This document shows, piece by piece, positions 32,661-41,456 of a stretch of DNA of 64,000 nucleotides. Each line of letters begins with the position of its first letter. Within the stretch, counting starts at the first letter, position 1. The DNA is taken from positions 62,001 through 126,000 of the forward strand of contig NZ_RXOE01000005.1 in NCBI RefSeq assembly GCF_003965815.1, written 5' to 3'. The notes beneath the pieces are model-generated. The model did no database searches, was not told the origin of the DNA, and saw nothing but the letters and a program-made list of their open reading frames with translations. The DNA is from Variovorax gossypii (GTDB lineage Bacteria; Pseudomonadota; Gammaproteobacteria; Burkholderiales; Burkholderiaceae_C). The translations under genes and the position numbers were made by a program.

Positions 32661-33247
32661 TGGCCTTCCTTTGTCTTGACTGACGATAGAGCCTCGTGCA
32701 GCAGTGGACCCATCCACGCCCGAAATTCGACTCTCGGATCACGCCGTGCGTTGGTACCCAATTCACGCGGTACGAAGAGCTCGACAGCCCTCTGTCCTGT
32801 TCCCGGATTGCAATGAAGACAAGCCTGGGCCGTTTCGTTTGCCAGACATGTTGAAGACCGCGGGCACCGGCGACTGTGGAACTTGACCTGGCTGTCGAGG
32901 CTCGGGGAGGTATCTCCGGCTCTCCGTTTGAGAAACCGCGATCAGAAGACACAACGCAAAGCGAATGCTGCAGGCACGAAGATCATTCCGTCCCTCTCAA
33001 GACGATCGCCATCCCCAGAATACGGGAGGGCCCGAGACTTCTCTACTTCCTATTTCTTACTATCTGCAGCAAAAGGAGTTGCAGGCATTTCCGCTCATGT
33101 TCTCCAGCAGCGAAATCCCGGAGTTCCTGCGCACCAGACTCCCGCTGACGGAGGGTTCGCGAAGCTCAGGCTCGCACCGAAGAAGTCCGGGTTCTTGCGG
33201 CAACAGCACAACCAGGAATTCGCTTGTGCTTCGGAAATCTTCAGCGG
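32661..33247. other. Intergenic region without a recognised gene
   Basis: The 587 bases contain only frames with shadow-like composition on both strands. The region carries the promoter for the gene starting at 32660 and ends at the OmpA-gene terminator. Confidence 0.5.
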
Positions 33248-33283
33248 AGCGCTACCGCCCGGGTTCCCTCGGGCGGCAGCGCT
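33248..33283 (-). terminator. Hairpin after OmpA-like gene
   Basis: AGCGCT-CCGCCCG and CGGGCGG-AGCGCT pair into a long, nearly perfect stem (13 pairs with one internal mismatch) around an 8-base loop, 8 bases after the stop at 33292. The downstream sequence on the minus strand is not T-rich, so termination is probable but not textbook. Confidence 0.6.
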
Positions 33284-33291
33284 CTCGCTTC

Positions 33292-33888
33292 TCACTGGTT
33301 CTTCTTCGTCTGAGCCAGGATGTCCACCACGACACGGCGGTCCGGCTGCAGGCAGGCAATCAAGCGTGGCGTGCGCTGCGTGCCTAAACAATCGCGCGTC
33401 ACAGGCTCGCGCTCCCCCATCGATCGCACGTCCATGGGCACATTCACGCCCGCCCCCTTGAGGTAGTCGCGCACGGTGTTGGCACGTCGCAGCGCCAGCT
33501 CTTCGTTGTAGGCCTCTGCGCCGAGTCGGTCGGTGTGCCCCGTGATCGTCAGGCTTTGCACCTGCATCTGCTGGCCTTGCAGCGCGCGAGCCAGCGCGTC
33601 GAGTTCACTGCGCCCCTTCGGCAGCATGTCGGCCGCGCTCGAACGATCGAAGGCAAAAAGAGCATCCGCACTGAGGGTCACGCGCTGGATCGTCGGCGCC
33701 GCCGGCACCGGCGCTGGTGCGGCAGCCGGCGTCATGACGGGTGTGAGTGCGCAGTTCTGTCCCTGGCACCAGTTGTAGCGCTCGTCGTGCAGGCTGCTGC
33801 AGCCCGCGAGCACGAGCGCGGCAACGGCCGCAGTGCCGAGAGCGAGCAAGCTCGGCGCGTTCTTCTTCGGAGTGTTCTTCGTGTGCAT
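33292..33888 (-). CDS. OmpA-family lipoprotein
   Basis: The 198-residue protein has a lipobox (LVLAGC, Cys30) and a short Ala/Pro linker. An OmpA-like peptidoglycan-binding domain spans residues ~75-195 (FAFDRSSAADMLPKGRSELDALARAL, TITGHTDRLGAEAYNEELALRRANTVRDYL, MGEREPV, RRVVVDIL). It should anchor the outer membrane to peptidoglycan. It lies 38 bases after the autotransporter gene, so both are probably on one transcript that ends at the hairpin at 33248-33283. Confidence 0.92.
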   Translation of the reverse strand: MHTKNTPKKNAPSLLALGTAAVAALVLAGCSSLHDERYNWCQGQNCALTPVMTPAAAPAPVPAAPTIQRVTLSADALFAFDRSSAADMLPKGRSELDALARALQGQQMQVQSLTITGHTDRLGAEAYNEELALRRANTVRDYLKGAGVNVPMDVRSMGEREPVTRDCLGTQRTPRLIACLQPDRRVVVDILAQTKKNQ

Positions 33889-33926
33889 GGGTTGTTTCCT
33901 TGTCGTTGTCGAGAGTTGCGCCACGC

Positions 33927-36900
33927 TCACCATGCCACCCGCACACCGAGCTGCCCCGAGACGCCTTCGCGGTGAGCGCCGCTGAGCGAGCGCTGATACT
34001 GCAATCCGCCATAGAGGTAGGTCGTCCTGCTCAGCGGCAGCTGTGCCCCGACACCTACCTCTGCCCAGGTCTGCTTGCCCCATTCACTCACCGCGGTGCT
34101 GCCGATGGTCACGGCTTCTGGATCCTTGAACTCGTGCAGCAGATTGGCAGTGAAGTAGAACGTGTTGGTGCGCGTGAGCTGGTCGCTGCGCTCGGCCTTG
34201 TCGTTCCAGCTCAGGCGCGCTCCCACGCGCCCGCGCAGGCTCTCGCTAGTGAAGCCGCCCACCGGGGACACGTTGTCTACGAAGCCGCGGTAGCGCGTGA
34301 CCTGGTAGGTCAATTGCGCCTGCGGCTCGATCAGCCACTGGCTTTCTCCGATCTGCCAGGGGCGCCCCACCTCGACGCTCAGCCCCAGGCCGGCGCCCTT
34401 CTGTTTGCCCTCGCCGCCGTACCTGTCGGTGTAGTCATTGCGCACCGAATGCAGCTGGCCCACCAGGTCGAGGTAGCTGCCGTTGTCGGCATAGCGCGTG
34501 TGGTACGCGCCCAGAGTCAGCATCTCGCCCTTCATCTTGCCGGTGTCGTAGCCCATGCCCGCATCCCCGCGGCGGCGATCATTGAAGTTGACGTTGGTGC
34601 GCCCGTAGCCCACGCTGATGCCCGTGTGGCTGCGTGACTTGTCACCGGCGTCGCCGCTGTAGCGGATCGCCAGATCCTTGCCGAGCTGGAAGTACTGCAT
34701 CTCCTGTTCGAACCCGAACTGGCGCTTGCCATCCACGTCCAGGCGCTGTGCGTGCAGGCGCATCCAGACCTGGTCCTCCGGCGCCTTGGCGTCACAGCCG
34801 CAGTAGTCCCACTTGAGCGTCTGCTGCTCGCCCACCCGCTTGTGCAGACTCCCCAGCAGGCCCAGGCCCAGCTCGGCCGTGGCCAGCTGCCCCATCACGT
34901 AACCCGACGCCGCGGGACGGAACACCTCGGGCGCCGGCACCGGGGCCGGTACAGGTGCAGCTCCCGGAATCACCCCGGGGATGGGTGCGGGGTTGTACAC
35001 GCTGCTCAGATAGAAGCTGTTGGCGTCGCCGTCGGTGCGACCGCCGCGGTGCAGCCCGTACTCGAACGCGCCGGCCTGCACCGGGGCGGCCAGGGTGAAG
35101 TTGCCCTCCGATGAGGTACCGGTGACCTTGACCACCTGGATGCCGTTGATCGTGGCGGCACCGGCGCCGCCCGCGTTGTTCACGAGTACGCGGGTGGTAC
35201 CGCCGGTGTTGCCATTGACGACCAGCTTGTCGGTGACGCTCGCATCATTGCCGAGCACCGTGTTCAGCTGCACGATGCCATTCGCCCCGGCGTAGTTGCC
35301 GAAGATGCTCAGCACGTTGCCCGGCACGCCGGACGCACTGCGCAGGTTGATCAGGCCCGCGTTGTGCACGTCGCCGTTCACGGTGAAGGCGGACTGCCCC
35401 AGCGACACGCTGCTGGAGGACCGGATGAACAGGCCCAGGGGATTGCCGCTGCCATCCACGCCCGCGCCCACCGTCAGAGGCGTGCCGGCGAGGATCAGGC
35501 GCGTGTTGTCCAGGGTGATGCTTTCCCAGTTGCGCAGGGTGTCGCCGCCCGCGGTGGCCGTGACGCCCTGCAGGGTCAACCGGTCGACCCAGCCATCGGT
35601 CGCAGACACATCGTCGCCGCCATCGAGGATCTGGCTGCCGTTGTAGCCCGCTGCGGACACGAGGGCCGTGTCGGAGCCGTTCTGACCGAAGAAGCCGCCC
35701 GACAACGTACCGCCGGACCAGGTGAAGCGGTCGTCATCGGCACCGGCGTCGATCTTGCCCTTGACCGAACCTGCGACCAGGCTGATCGAGTCGTTGCCGG
35801 CATTGGTGAGGATGTCCCCGGTCACGGAGCCGGAACTCGTCACCACGACTGCGCCGGTTTCATCCAGGACAGCAGTGCCGGAGCGGGAGCCGTCGAGCAT
35901 TGCGCTCGAGGCGATGTCGATGGTGCCGCCACCAGCCCCCGAGGTGTGCACGGCCGCAGCAGTGCTTCCCGAGCCACCGATCGCCGATCCGGCCACCGAG
36001 ACCGCATAGCGCCCGCTTCCTCTCGCATAGGCTGCGATGCCGTTGCTGTTGGCGCCAGTCGCCGACGCCGTGAGGCCCGCAGCCTGAACGGCCGTCGCCG
36101 TGCCGGCACCCGAGGAGACTGCGGCAACCGCGATGGCATTGATGCCGTTCGCCGTCACGCTGCCGCCGCGTTGCTCCGTCGTGGCGTTGCCGCTGCCACT
36201 CGCCACGGTACCCAGCGCACCGCCGAAACCGTTGGTGACGATCGAACCTCCCGTCTGTACCGCGTGGGCATCGCCGGTGCCCAAGGTCTGGGCGACGACC
36301 CCGGCGTTGGTGAAGGTCGAGGACGCAGCGTTGATCGATCCTCCGGTCTGCGTCGCCGTGGCGCTGCCGTTGCCGCGTGCCAGTGCATAGACCGCATGCG
36401 ATCCGTTCGTCGTGATCGAGCCCCCGTTCTGCGTAGCGACGGCGGCACCCGTGCTGTAGGTCTCGGAGAAAAGCGCCACGCCGCTTCCTCCCGTACCTGT
36501 CGTCGAAATCGAGCCACCGTTCTGGATCGCGGACGCGGTGCCGCCGCCGTCCGTGCGCACCGCGATGCCGAAGGCGTTCTCGCCCACGGCGTTGATCGTG
36601 CCTCCGTTCTGCACCACCAACGCATTGCCGCCTTGTGTCTGATACGCCTGCGCGCCGATGGTGGGGCCGCCGGCCGTGCCCGCCATCGTCGTGATGCGCA
36701 CGTCGCCGTTGATCTGCACCTCGCGCGTGCCGGCGCCCGCGCCGCCGCGGTTGGCCACGGCGATCACGGGTGTAGCGGGCTGGACTGTCAGGGCGCCGGC
36801 GGTTCCGTCCAGGACCAGCTTCGCGTCAGGCGTCGAGTAGAAGATGCCGCTGGCATAGGGTGCGGCATCGGTCGCGGGCGAACCGTCGCCGTTGCAGGTG

Positions 36901-37097
36901 ACGGTGCCGCCCGCTGCGATGGTGCCGCACTCGCTGGCCGCCCAGGCGGGTGATGCGCCACCGAACGCCGCTGCGGCCAGGAAGGCCGCGCCGAGCACCG
37001 CGCCTGAAGATCTCTTGCCGCGCGCGGCGCTGACCTCGCTCGCCGCAACCCAAGCGCCGAGCGCTTCGTTGTAGACACTCCGAAATGTCCTGTTCAT
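33927..37097 (-). CDS. Type Va autotransporter with beta-helix passenger
   Basis: The 1056-residue protein opens with an extended signal-peptide region typical of large autotransporters (MNRTFRSVYNEALGAWVAASE) and then a signal sequence ending near PAWA. The passenger (about 55-760) has imperfect ~35-40-residue repeats built on QNGGSI/QTGGSI-x(4)-G, which should form a right-handed beta-helix, followed by an autochaperone-like part and a Pro-rich linker (PGVIPGAAPVPAPVPAPE). The last ~280 residues form the beta-barrel (SYLDLVGQLHSVRNDY ... YLYGGLQYQRSLSG) ending in Trp. The passenger is presumably exposed on the surface; adhesion is a guess. GGGAAC precedes ATG 37097. Confidence 0.93.
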   Translation of the reverse strand: MNRTFRSVYNEALGAWVAASEVSAARGKRSSGAVLGAAFLAAAAFGGASPAWAASECGTIAAGGTVTCNGDGSPATDAAPYASGIFYSTPDAKLVLDGTAGALTVQPATPVIAVANRGGAGAGTREVQINGDVRITTMAGTAGGPTIGAQAYQTQGGNALVVQNGGTINAVGENAFGIAVRTDGGGTASAIQNGGSISTTGTGGSGVALFSETYSTGAAVATQNGGSITTNGSHAVYALARGNGSATATQTGGSINAASSTFTNAGVVAQTLGTGDAHAVQTGGSIVTNGFGGALGTVASGSGNATTEQRGGSVTANGINAIAVAAVSSGAGTATAVQAAGLTASATGANSNGIAAYARGSGRYAVSVAGSAIGGSGSTAAAVHTSGAGGGTIDIASSAMLDGSRSGTAVLDETGAVVVTSSGSVTGDILTNAGNDSISLVAGSVKGKIDAGADDDRFTWSGGTLSGGFFGQNGSDTALVSAAGYNGSQILDGGDDVSATDGWVDRLTLQGVTATAGGDTLRNWESITLDNTRLILAGTPLTVGAGVDGSGNPLGLFIRSSSSVSLGQSAFTVNGDVHNAGLINLRSASGVPGNVLSIFGNYAGANGIVQLNTVLGNDASVTDKLVVNGNTGGTTRVLVNNAGGAGAATINGIQVVKVTGTSSEGNFTLAAPVQAGAFEYGLHRGGRTDGDANSFYLSSVYNPAPIPGVIPGAAPVPAPVPAPEVFRPAASGYVMGQLATAELGLGLLGSLHKRVGEQQTLKWDYCGCDAKAPEDQVWMRLHAQRLDVDGKRQFGFEQEMQYFQLGKDLAIRYSGDAGDKSRSHTGISVGYGRTNVNFNDRRRGDAGMGYDTGKMKGEMLTLGAYHTRYADNGSYLDLVGQLHSVRNDYTDRYGGEGKQKGAGLGLSVEVGRPWQIGESQWLIEPQAQLTYQVTRYRGFVDNVSPVGGFTSESLRGRVGARLSWNDKAERSDQLTRTNTFYFTANLLHEFKDPEAVTIGSTAVSEWGKQTWAEVGVGAQLPLSRTTYLYGGLQYQRSLSGAHREGVSGQLGVRVAW

Positions 37098-37207
37098 CTT
37101 GTTCCCTCGTACTCCATATAGATCGGTCGCCGAATGCGCAGCCGTGTTGGGTGGATGGCTCGAATGCAGAAGCTCGCCGCCATCGAGAACACCAAGCTGG
37201 TCGCGAT

Positions 37208-37239
37208 TTCGAGGCCGTGCGACCGTGCAAGGCCTCGAA
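37208..37239. repeat. Inverted repeat upstream of autotransporter
   Basis: TTCGAGGCC and GGCCTCGAA pair across 14 bases, 111 bases upstream of the autotransporter start. It may be a hairpin in the leader or a regulator site. Confidence 0.5.
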
Positions 37240-37288
37240 GTAGCGCGGAATCTATCCGTGCGAAGGAGGGGGAGGAGAGACTGATTTG

Positions 37289-37318
37289 CCTCGAATGTCT
37301 GGCACCCGACATTCGAGG
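37289..37318. repeat. Perfect 11-bp inverted repeat, candidate operator
   Basis: CCTCGAATGTC and GACATTCGAGG are separated by 8 bases. The site sits in the 404-base divergent region between the autotransporter (37097) and the NTF2-like gene (37502) and could bind a dimeric regulator of either. Confidence 0.55.
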
Positions 37319-37501
37319 TATTTCTTCTTTTCAAATTGTGAACAATGCCCAGTCGCCAGGTTCCTCGTGACCAGACCGCGTCTTGGCTAAGAGGCGGCGG
37401 CGAGTGCTGCGCTGAGATCACGCACATGCGATCCGGCCCGGACAATGTCCTACACACTCCCCATCGACCTCTGCCGAGAATGGTTCTACCAAGGAGGCCC
37501 G

Positions 37502-38002
37502 ATGGAACAAGACGACCAAGCGAGCGCTTCGGCGCCATATGCGCCCCTTGGGCAGGCAGCGCTCCGCGATTTCTTCCTTCGCTATGGGCGCGAGTTCAAT
37601 GAGGGACTTGCTGGAAGGCTGAACAGGCGGGCCTTGTCCGACCTGTACGCCGAAGCCTTCATCGCCTCTGCCCCGGCCGGAGTGGTCATCGGACGCAACG
37701 ACTCGGAATTTGCGCGCGCCACGAGCGAAGGCTTTCGTCGATACCAGGATACTGGAATGAAGCGAATGGAACTGGAAGGCGTTACCGTCTCCAGCATCGA
37801 TGCGCTCCATGCGATCGCTCATGCGGCGTGGAACGCCGTGTACACCGTGGAGGGCGGCGAGAAATCGATTCGTTTTACGAATACCTACCTGCTGCGGCTT
37901 GACGCGCTCGGTGCCCTGAGGGTCTTCGGCTGGATTACCGGGGACGAAGAGGAAGCGATGCGCAAACACGGGATAGGTGATCGTCCGACCACATCATCTT
38001 GA
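37502..38002 (+). CDS. NTF2/SnoaL-like protein
   Basis: The 166-residue protein has a cone-shaped NTF2 fold pattern: FFLRYGREFNEGLAGRLNRRALSDLYAEAFIASAP, then GMKRMELEGVTVSSIDALHAIAHAAWNAVY and KSIRFTNTYLLRL. ATG 37502 follows AAGGAGG by four bases, a strong site. It probably binds a small molecule or acts as a minor enzyme; no active-site assignment is possible. Confidence 0.75.
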   Translation: MEQDDQASASAPYAPLGQAALRDFFLRYGREFNEGLAGRLNRRALSDLYAEAFIASAPAGVVIGRNDSEFARATSEGFRRYQDTGMKRMELEGVTVSSIDALHAIAHAAWNAVYTVEGGEKSIRFTNTYLLRLDALGALRVFGWITGDEEEAMRKHGIGDRPTTSS

Positions 38003-38411
38003 CCCCAGCAGGCCTGCCTGGAGCCCCGCGGACAACCGGCGCTTCGCTATCGGCTGCGAGATGAGGGGGGCCCCTCGAGCCCGCTGACGCTACGCTGGCA
38101 CGGTGGTTTCGTCTTCAGCACTCCAGAGTCGGCCGACCGTCCGCAGGGTCTGCCCTTCGCGTCGGAACTTCGACGCGGACCGCGACGCGATGTACATCGC
38201 CGCGACGGACGGCATGTTCCGCAAGTCGACATCTACGCTGGCGACGACACCGAGCGTGCCAGCTCTCAACGCCTTGATTGTTGCGTTTAGGGGGAGAAGC
38301 CATATCTGCAGAGGTGTTTCGAATAATTCGTTTAGCGCCACCATCTCGGCCGGGACTTCCAAAAGGCCCCGTCCGAACGACCCAGCAACTGCAAACTCAC
38401 GGGGAACGAAA
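38003..38411. other. No confident gene
   Basis: Frames between the NTF2-like gene and the antitoxin remnant are shadow-like. The part before 38412 is comparatively AT-rich (about 38280-38340), consistent with a promoter. Confidence 0.4.
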
Positions 38412-38992
38412 ATGAAAGAGCACGACGTGCTGGATCCAGCCAGCGCAGCTGAAGCGGAGATGGCTGCGGCGGCTCATCAATGTCTGGTGGCGGCCCTGGA
38501 TCGCTCAAAAGCTGAACACATCAAAGTCATCCTTGATTCCGCAGAGAGCGAACCGGGAAGAATGCGCCTGTCTTGGAACTCCCTCCGAGAGCGCTGCGAT
38601 TCTTTGCTGAAGTGCTCCGGCAAATGGCGAAGCGCGAGCCCATGTTACTGATGCCTCAGAAGCATGAACTCACGACCCAAGATGCGGCGAACTTCCTGAA
38701 CGTCTCTCGCCCTTTCGTCGTGAAAGAGATCGAAGCTGGCAACCTTGCCTGCAGGCTTGTTGGCGCTCATCGGCGAATCGAGTTTCAGGAATTGAGGCGC
38801 AATATGGCTGAGCAGATGAAGCGATCGGAAGAAAACTTCAAGAGCTCACCGCTCTTTCGCAAGACCTTGGCCTGGGGCCGTGATCGCTACACGGCAAGAC
38901 GTCTTTCGCCATCGATTGCTGATGGCAGTAAGAGCGCCACCACTTTTTCGATCGCCCATCTTATAAAGTCATTGATGGCATCGGACCGGTGA
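38412..38992 (+). pseudogene. Frameshifted HTH antitoxin (excisionase-type DNA-binding)
   Basis: The N-terminal part (LDPASAAEAEMAAAAHQCLVAALDRSKAEHIKVIL) starts at ATG 38412. At about 38556-38562 the frame must shift by one base to continue as NAPVLELPPRALRFFAEVLRQM, followed by the helix-turn-helix core HELTTQDAANFLNVSRPFVVKEIEAGNL and VGAHRRIEFQEL. This is the common architecture of the HTH antitoxin paired with PIN-domain toxins. Two signs of decay: the frameshift and a C-terminus after MKRSEEN that no longer looks like the family. No PIN-domain toxin follows. Confidence 0.65.
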
Positions 38993-39135
38993 GTTCGAGC
39001 CCAGTTGGAGGGGAATGAAAGAACGCGGTCCACACGATGTGGGATGCCATGTTCTGCCCCGCACCGCCTGCGCAACAAACCGCAAAGTCGCGAAATCTTC
39101 GGGCAATGTCGTCGCGGCAACCTTGGGGCACCATC

Positions 39136-39191
39136 AGCCAAGCAGCCAAGCAGCCAAGCAGCCAAGCGGCCAAGCGGCCAAGCGGCCAACG
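39136..39191 (+). repeat. Octanucleotide tandem repeat
   Basis: Seven 8-bp units in a row: AGCCAAGC four times, GGCCAAGC twice and a final GGCCAACG. The array ends 22 bases before the start of the receiver gene at 39214. Repeat-number change would alter spacing or frame upstream of that gene. Confidence 0.8.
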
Positions 39192-39213
39192 GCCTTCCAC
39201 TTTCGAAGAAAGC

Positions 39214-39810
39214 ATGCCCGTGTTCGATCCCATGCCCACCTACACTGCCTCAAGGATGTATCGCGAACCCAAGCTGTTTTTTGGCGCCCTTGCCGTGGAA
39301 AGCAATCCGGCCGTCGCGCACCGCATGAAGCGCATCCTGGGCCTGCTCGCCCCGGGGCGCCGCGTGGTGCTCGCACCCACGTGCGAGGAGGCCAACGCGA
39401 TGCTGGCCGCACTGCCCTTCGATCTTGTGTTCGTCGACATGCAGCTCTATCCGATCGGCGACGCAGCGGCGTTGATCGCCGACATCCGCGCGAAGCTGCC
39501 GCGTACGCAGGTCATCGCAATGTCGGATACGGACGAGAGGGGACTGGTGATATCGGCCTTCGCCTCAGGCGCGACAGGCTATCTGGTGAGGGACGCGGAT
39601 GATGCCGAGATCGCGCACACCCTGCGCTCGCTTGCAACCGGCATTGCGCTGGACCCGCGAGTGGCTGGACATCTGCTGGCCATGCTCGCCGAGACATTTG
39701 CGCAGTCGAGCGCCGACCTCCAGGCGCAGGACGACTTCAGCGCCTGCCGGAAACTCGAGCTCAGGCCTCGGGCAACCGCAGAGGGAACGCGCCACGACCT
39801 TCCGGACTGA
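39214..39810 (+). CDS. Receiver-domain response regulator without output domain
   Basis: The 198 residues contain a receiver at about 20-145 with AVESNPAVAHRMKRIL, the phosphoacceptor Asp in FDLVFVDMQL, the Ser/Thr switch in VIAMSDTDERG and a Lys position replaced by Arg (GYLVRDADD). The linker ALDPRVAGHLLAML is that of NarL-type regulators, but no helix-turn-helix follows; the C-terminal ~45 residues are polar and look truncated or diverged. An octanucleotide repeat lies just upstream. It may be a single-domain regulator or a NarL-type gene that lost its output domain. Confidence 0.75.
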   Translation: MPVFDPMPTYTASRMYREPKLFFGALAVESNPAVAHRMKRILGLLAPGRRVVLAPTCEEANAMLAALPFDLVFVDMQLYPIGDAAALIADIRAKLPRTQVIAMSDTDERGLVISAFASGATGYLVRDADDAEIAHTLRSLATGIALDPRVAGHLLAMLAETFAQSSADLQAQDDFSACRKLELRPRATAEGTRHDLPD

Positions 39811-39881
39811 AGCCCCCTGCCCGGCGACGCGGACGGGCCTCAAAGAGGCAGGATCGCGGCGCGCACCACGCCCCGGCCGTC

Positions 39882-40358
39882 TCATCCAGCCGCGTGCTCC
39901 GATGCCGCCTTGCTGCATGGGCCGTGTCCGCGGGCTTGCAGGTTTCGTGGGTTCATGCGGATGCCTGTGCTCTCCTGTTGTTCATGCAGCCATTGAACGA
40001 CGCGCTCGGCGCGCCGCACACCGATGCCGCGCACCGGATACCACCAGGTGGTGCCCGTGTCGTTGATGCGCTGCGCCAGTTGCTCCAGCGTGCCGAAGCC
40101 CGCCTGCGCAAGCCTTTCGGACAACAAGGGAGCGAACCAGACCGCCACGCTGTCGTGTGCCTGCGGCGCCTCCGCGCGCGATCGAACGTTCTGCGCGGGA
40201 TACGCCGGCGCGACGGCGTGTGGCCCTCCCAGCCCGCCGGCCTCGATGTCGACCGCCCGTATGCGGGACGTTCTGGTTTTCCGAGCGCTCGGAGGGTGAT
40301 GGAGCCAGCCCGCAGCCGCCCCCTCATCCTGCGCGGCAAGTCGCGGGATGCTTGTCAT
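39882..40358 (-). pseudogene. Truncated DUF3701-type phage integrase
   Basis: Residues ~65-135 match the DUF3701 domain that precedes the tyrosine-recombinase catalytic part in some integrases: DSVAVWFAPLLSERLAQAGF, TLEQLAQRINDTGTTWWYPVRGIGVRRAERVVQWLHEQ. The frame ends soon after and no catalytic Arg/His/Tyr domain follows on this strand. It is probably the remnant of an integrated element. Confidence 0.6.
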
Positions 40359-40857
40359 GTGTCTCCTGTGTCAGGGTTCTCGTGCGCGAACGGAGCGGAG
40401 CACGCACGAATGCGCCTACCCCGACGATCCGCGCGTACCGTGGATCAGATCGAGTAATCCCTGCACGGGACATGCCAGGCATCTGCGCGTTGATCCCCAA
40501 GGTGTTTCTCATGCACCGGGCAGCCGATGCACGCCATTCAGACAAACTGCATGTCCAATATTCGGACATGTGTCTGAGTGCCGATCAGTATTTACCAGAC
40601 AGAGGGGTTGGGGTGGGCTGCGTCCCATTGCAGCCGCTGGCGGACCTGCCGAACGCCGATGAGGTGCTGGCGGTCATGCCTGGCCGAGTCGCGGCAGCAC
40701 GCATCGACGCGCAGTGCGGCATCCCTGGGCTTCAGGGACAAGGGGACGTGGGGTCGCGAAGACCGAGCCGCACCGCTTCGGCCGTTGCCACTCAATGGTG
40801 GGCGCCGCGCAGTGTGCCTCCACCGAGGCGGACAGGATTCCAGAGTGCTCGCCGCAT
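40359..40857. other. No recognised gene
   Basis: The 499 bases between the integrase remnant and the VOC gene hold no coherent reading frame. A locally AT-rich stretch lies around 40540-40600. Confidence 0.4.
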
Positions 40858-41418
40858 TCAATTGCTCGCAGCGCGCAACGCCTCGCTGCGCCGGGCGAAG
40901 CGGGCCGCCCATTCCTCGGCGGGCATGAAGCTGGGGTCCGAGCGCACCACGCGCTCGGTCTGGGCCCAGATCGCCTCGTCCGCCTCGTCGAGATCCAGCG
41001 GATCGCCGTGCGGCTGGCTCACGTACCAAGGCGTGTCGAGGTAGACCTCCACCGTGTTGTCTTCCGGGTCCATGCAGTAGATGGACAGCGCGTTGCCGTG
41101 GTTCAGGCCACGCATCTTCGTCGCGCCCAGCGACAGCGCGCGCCGTCGCGCTTCGCGCAGGTGGTCGATGGTCTTCACCTTGAACGAGAGCTGCATCACA
41201 GTGCTGGGCGCGTCCGCAGCACGACCACCGGCCAGCACCAGCTGGTGGTGCTGGTCATCGCGTCCGCTCAGGAACACGAGCTCGTAGCGGAAGGTACCGC
41301 CGATGCCCCGGTCGGTTTCCTGCATGTCGAACACGCCCGTGTAGAAGCGCTTCATCACCACCAGGTCGCGGCAGAAGATGCCGCAGTGCGACAGGTTGGG
41401 AATGTAGGGAACGTTCAC
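40858..41418 (-). CDS. VOC-family dioxygenase-like protein
   Basis: The 186-residue vicinal-oxygen-chelate protein resembles extradiol catechol dioxygenases. Metal ligands are likely His in NLSHCGIFCRDL (about residue 10), His in DDQHHQLVLAGG (about 56) and Glu in DNTVEVYLDTPW (about 120). A helical tail (AEEWAARFARRSEALR) follows. GTG 41418 has GAGG 6 bases upstream. It is the last gene of the minus-strand half of the GntR cluster. It could cleave a hydroxylated aromatic ring or isomerise a product; the single VOC unit is smaller than classical two-domain extradiol enzymes. Confidence 0.88.
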   Translation of the reverse strand: MNVPYIPNLSHCGIFCRDLVVMKRFYTGVFDMQETDRGIGGTFRYELVFLSGRDDQHHQLVLAGGRAADAPSTVMQLSFKVKTIDHLREARRRALSLGATKMRGLNHGNALSIYCMDPEDNTVEVYLDTPWYVSQPHGDPLDLDEADEAIWAQTERVVRSDPSFMPAEEWAARFARRSEALRAASN

Positions 41419-41456
41419 GATGGCCTCGGTCTGGGTTCGATGGGATGCGGGTGGAT

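Noticed and set aside
39136..39191. CRISPR-like repeat
   Set aside because: The units are 8 bp and directly adjacent with no spacers.
40324..40569. Extension of the integrase remnant upstream on the minus strand
   Set aside because: Sequence upstream of 40358 shows no further resemblance to integrase N-terminal regions.
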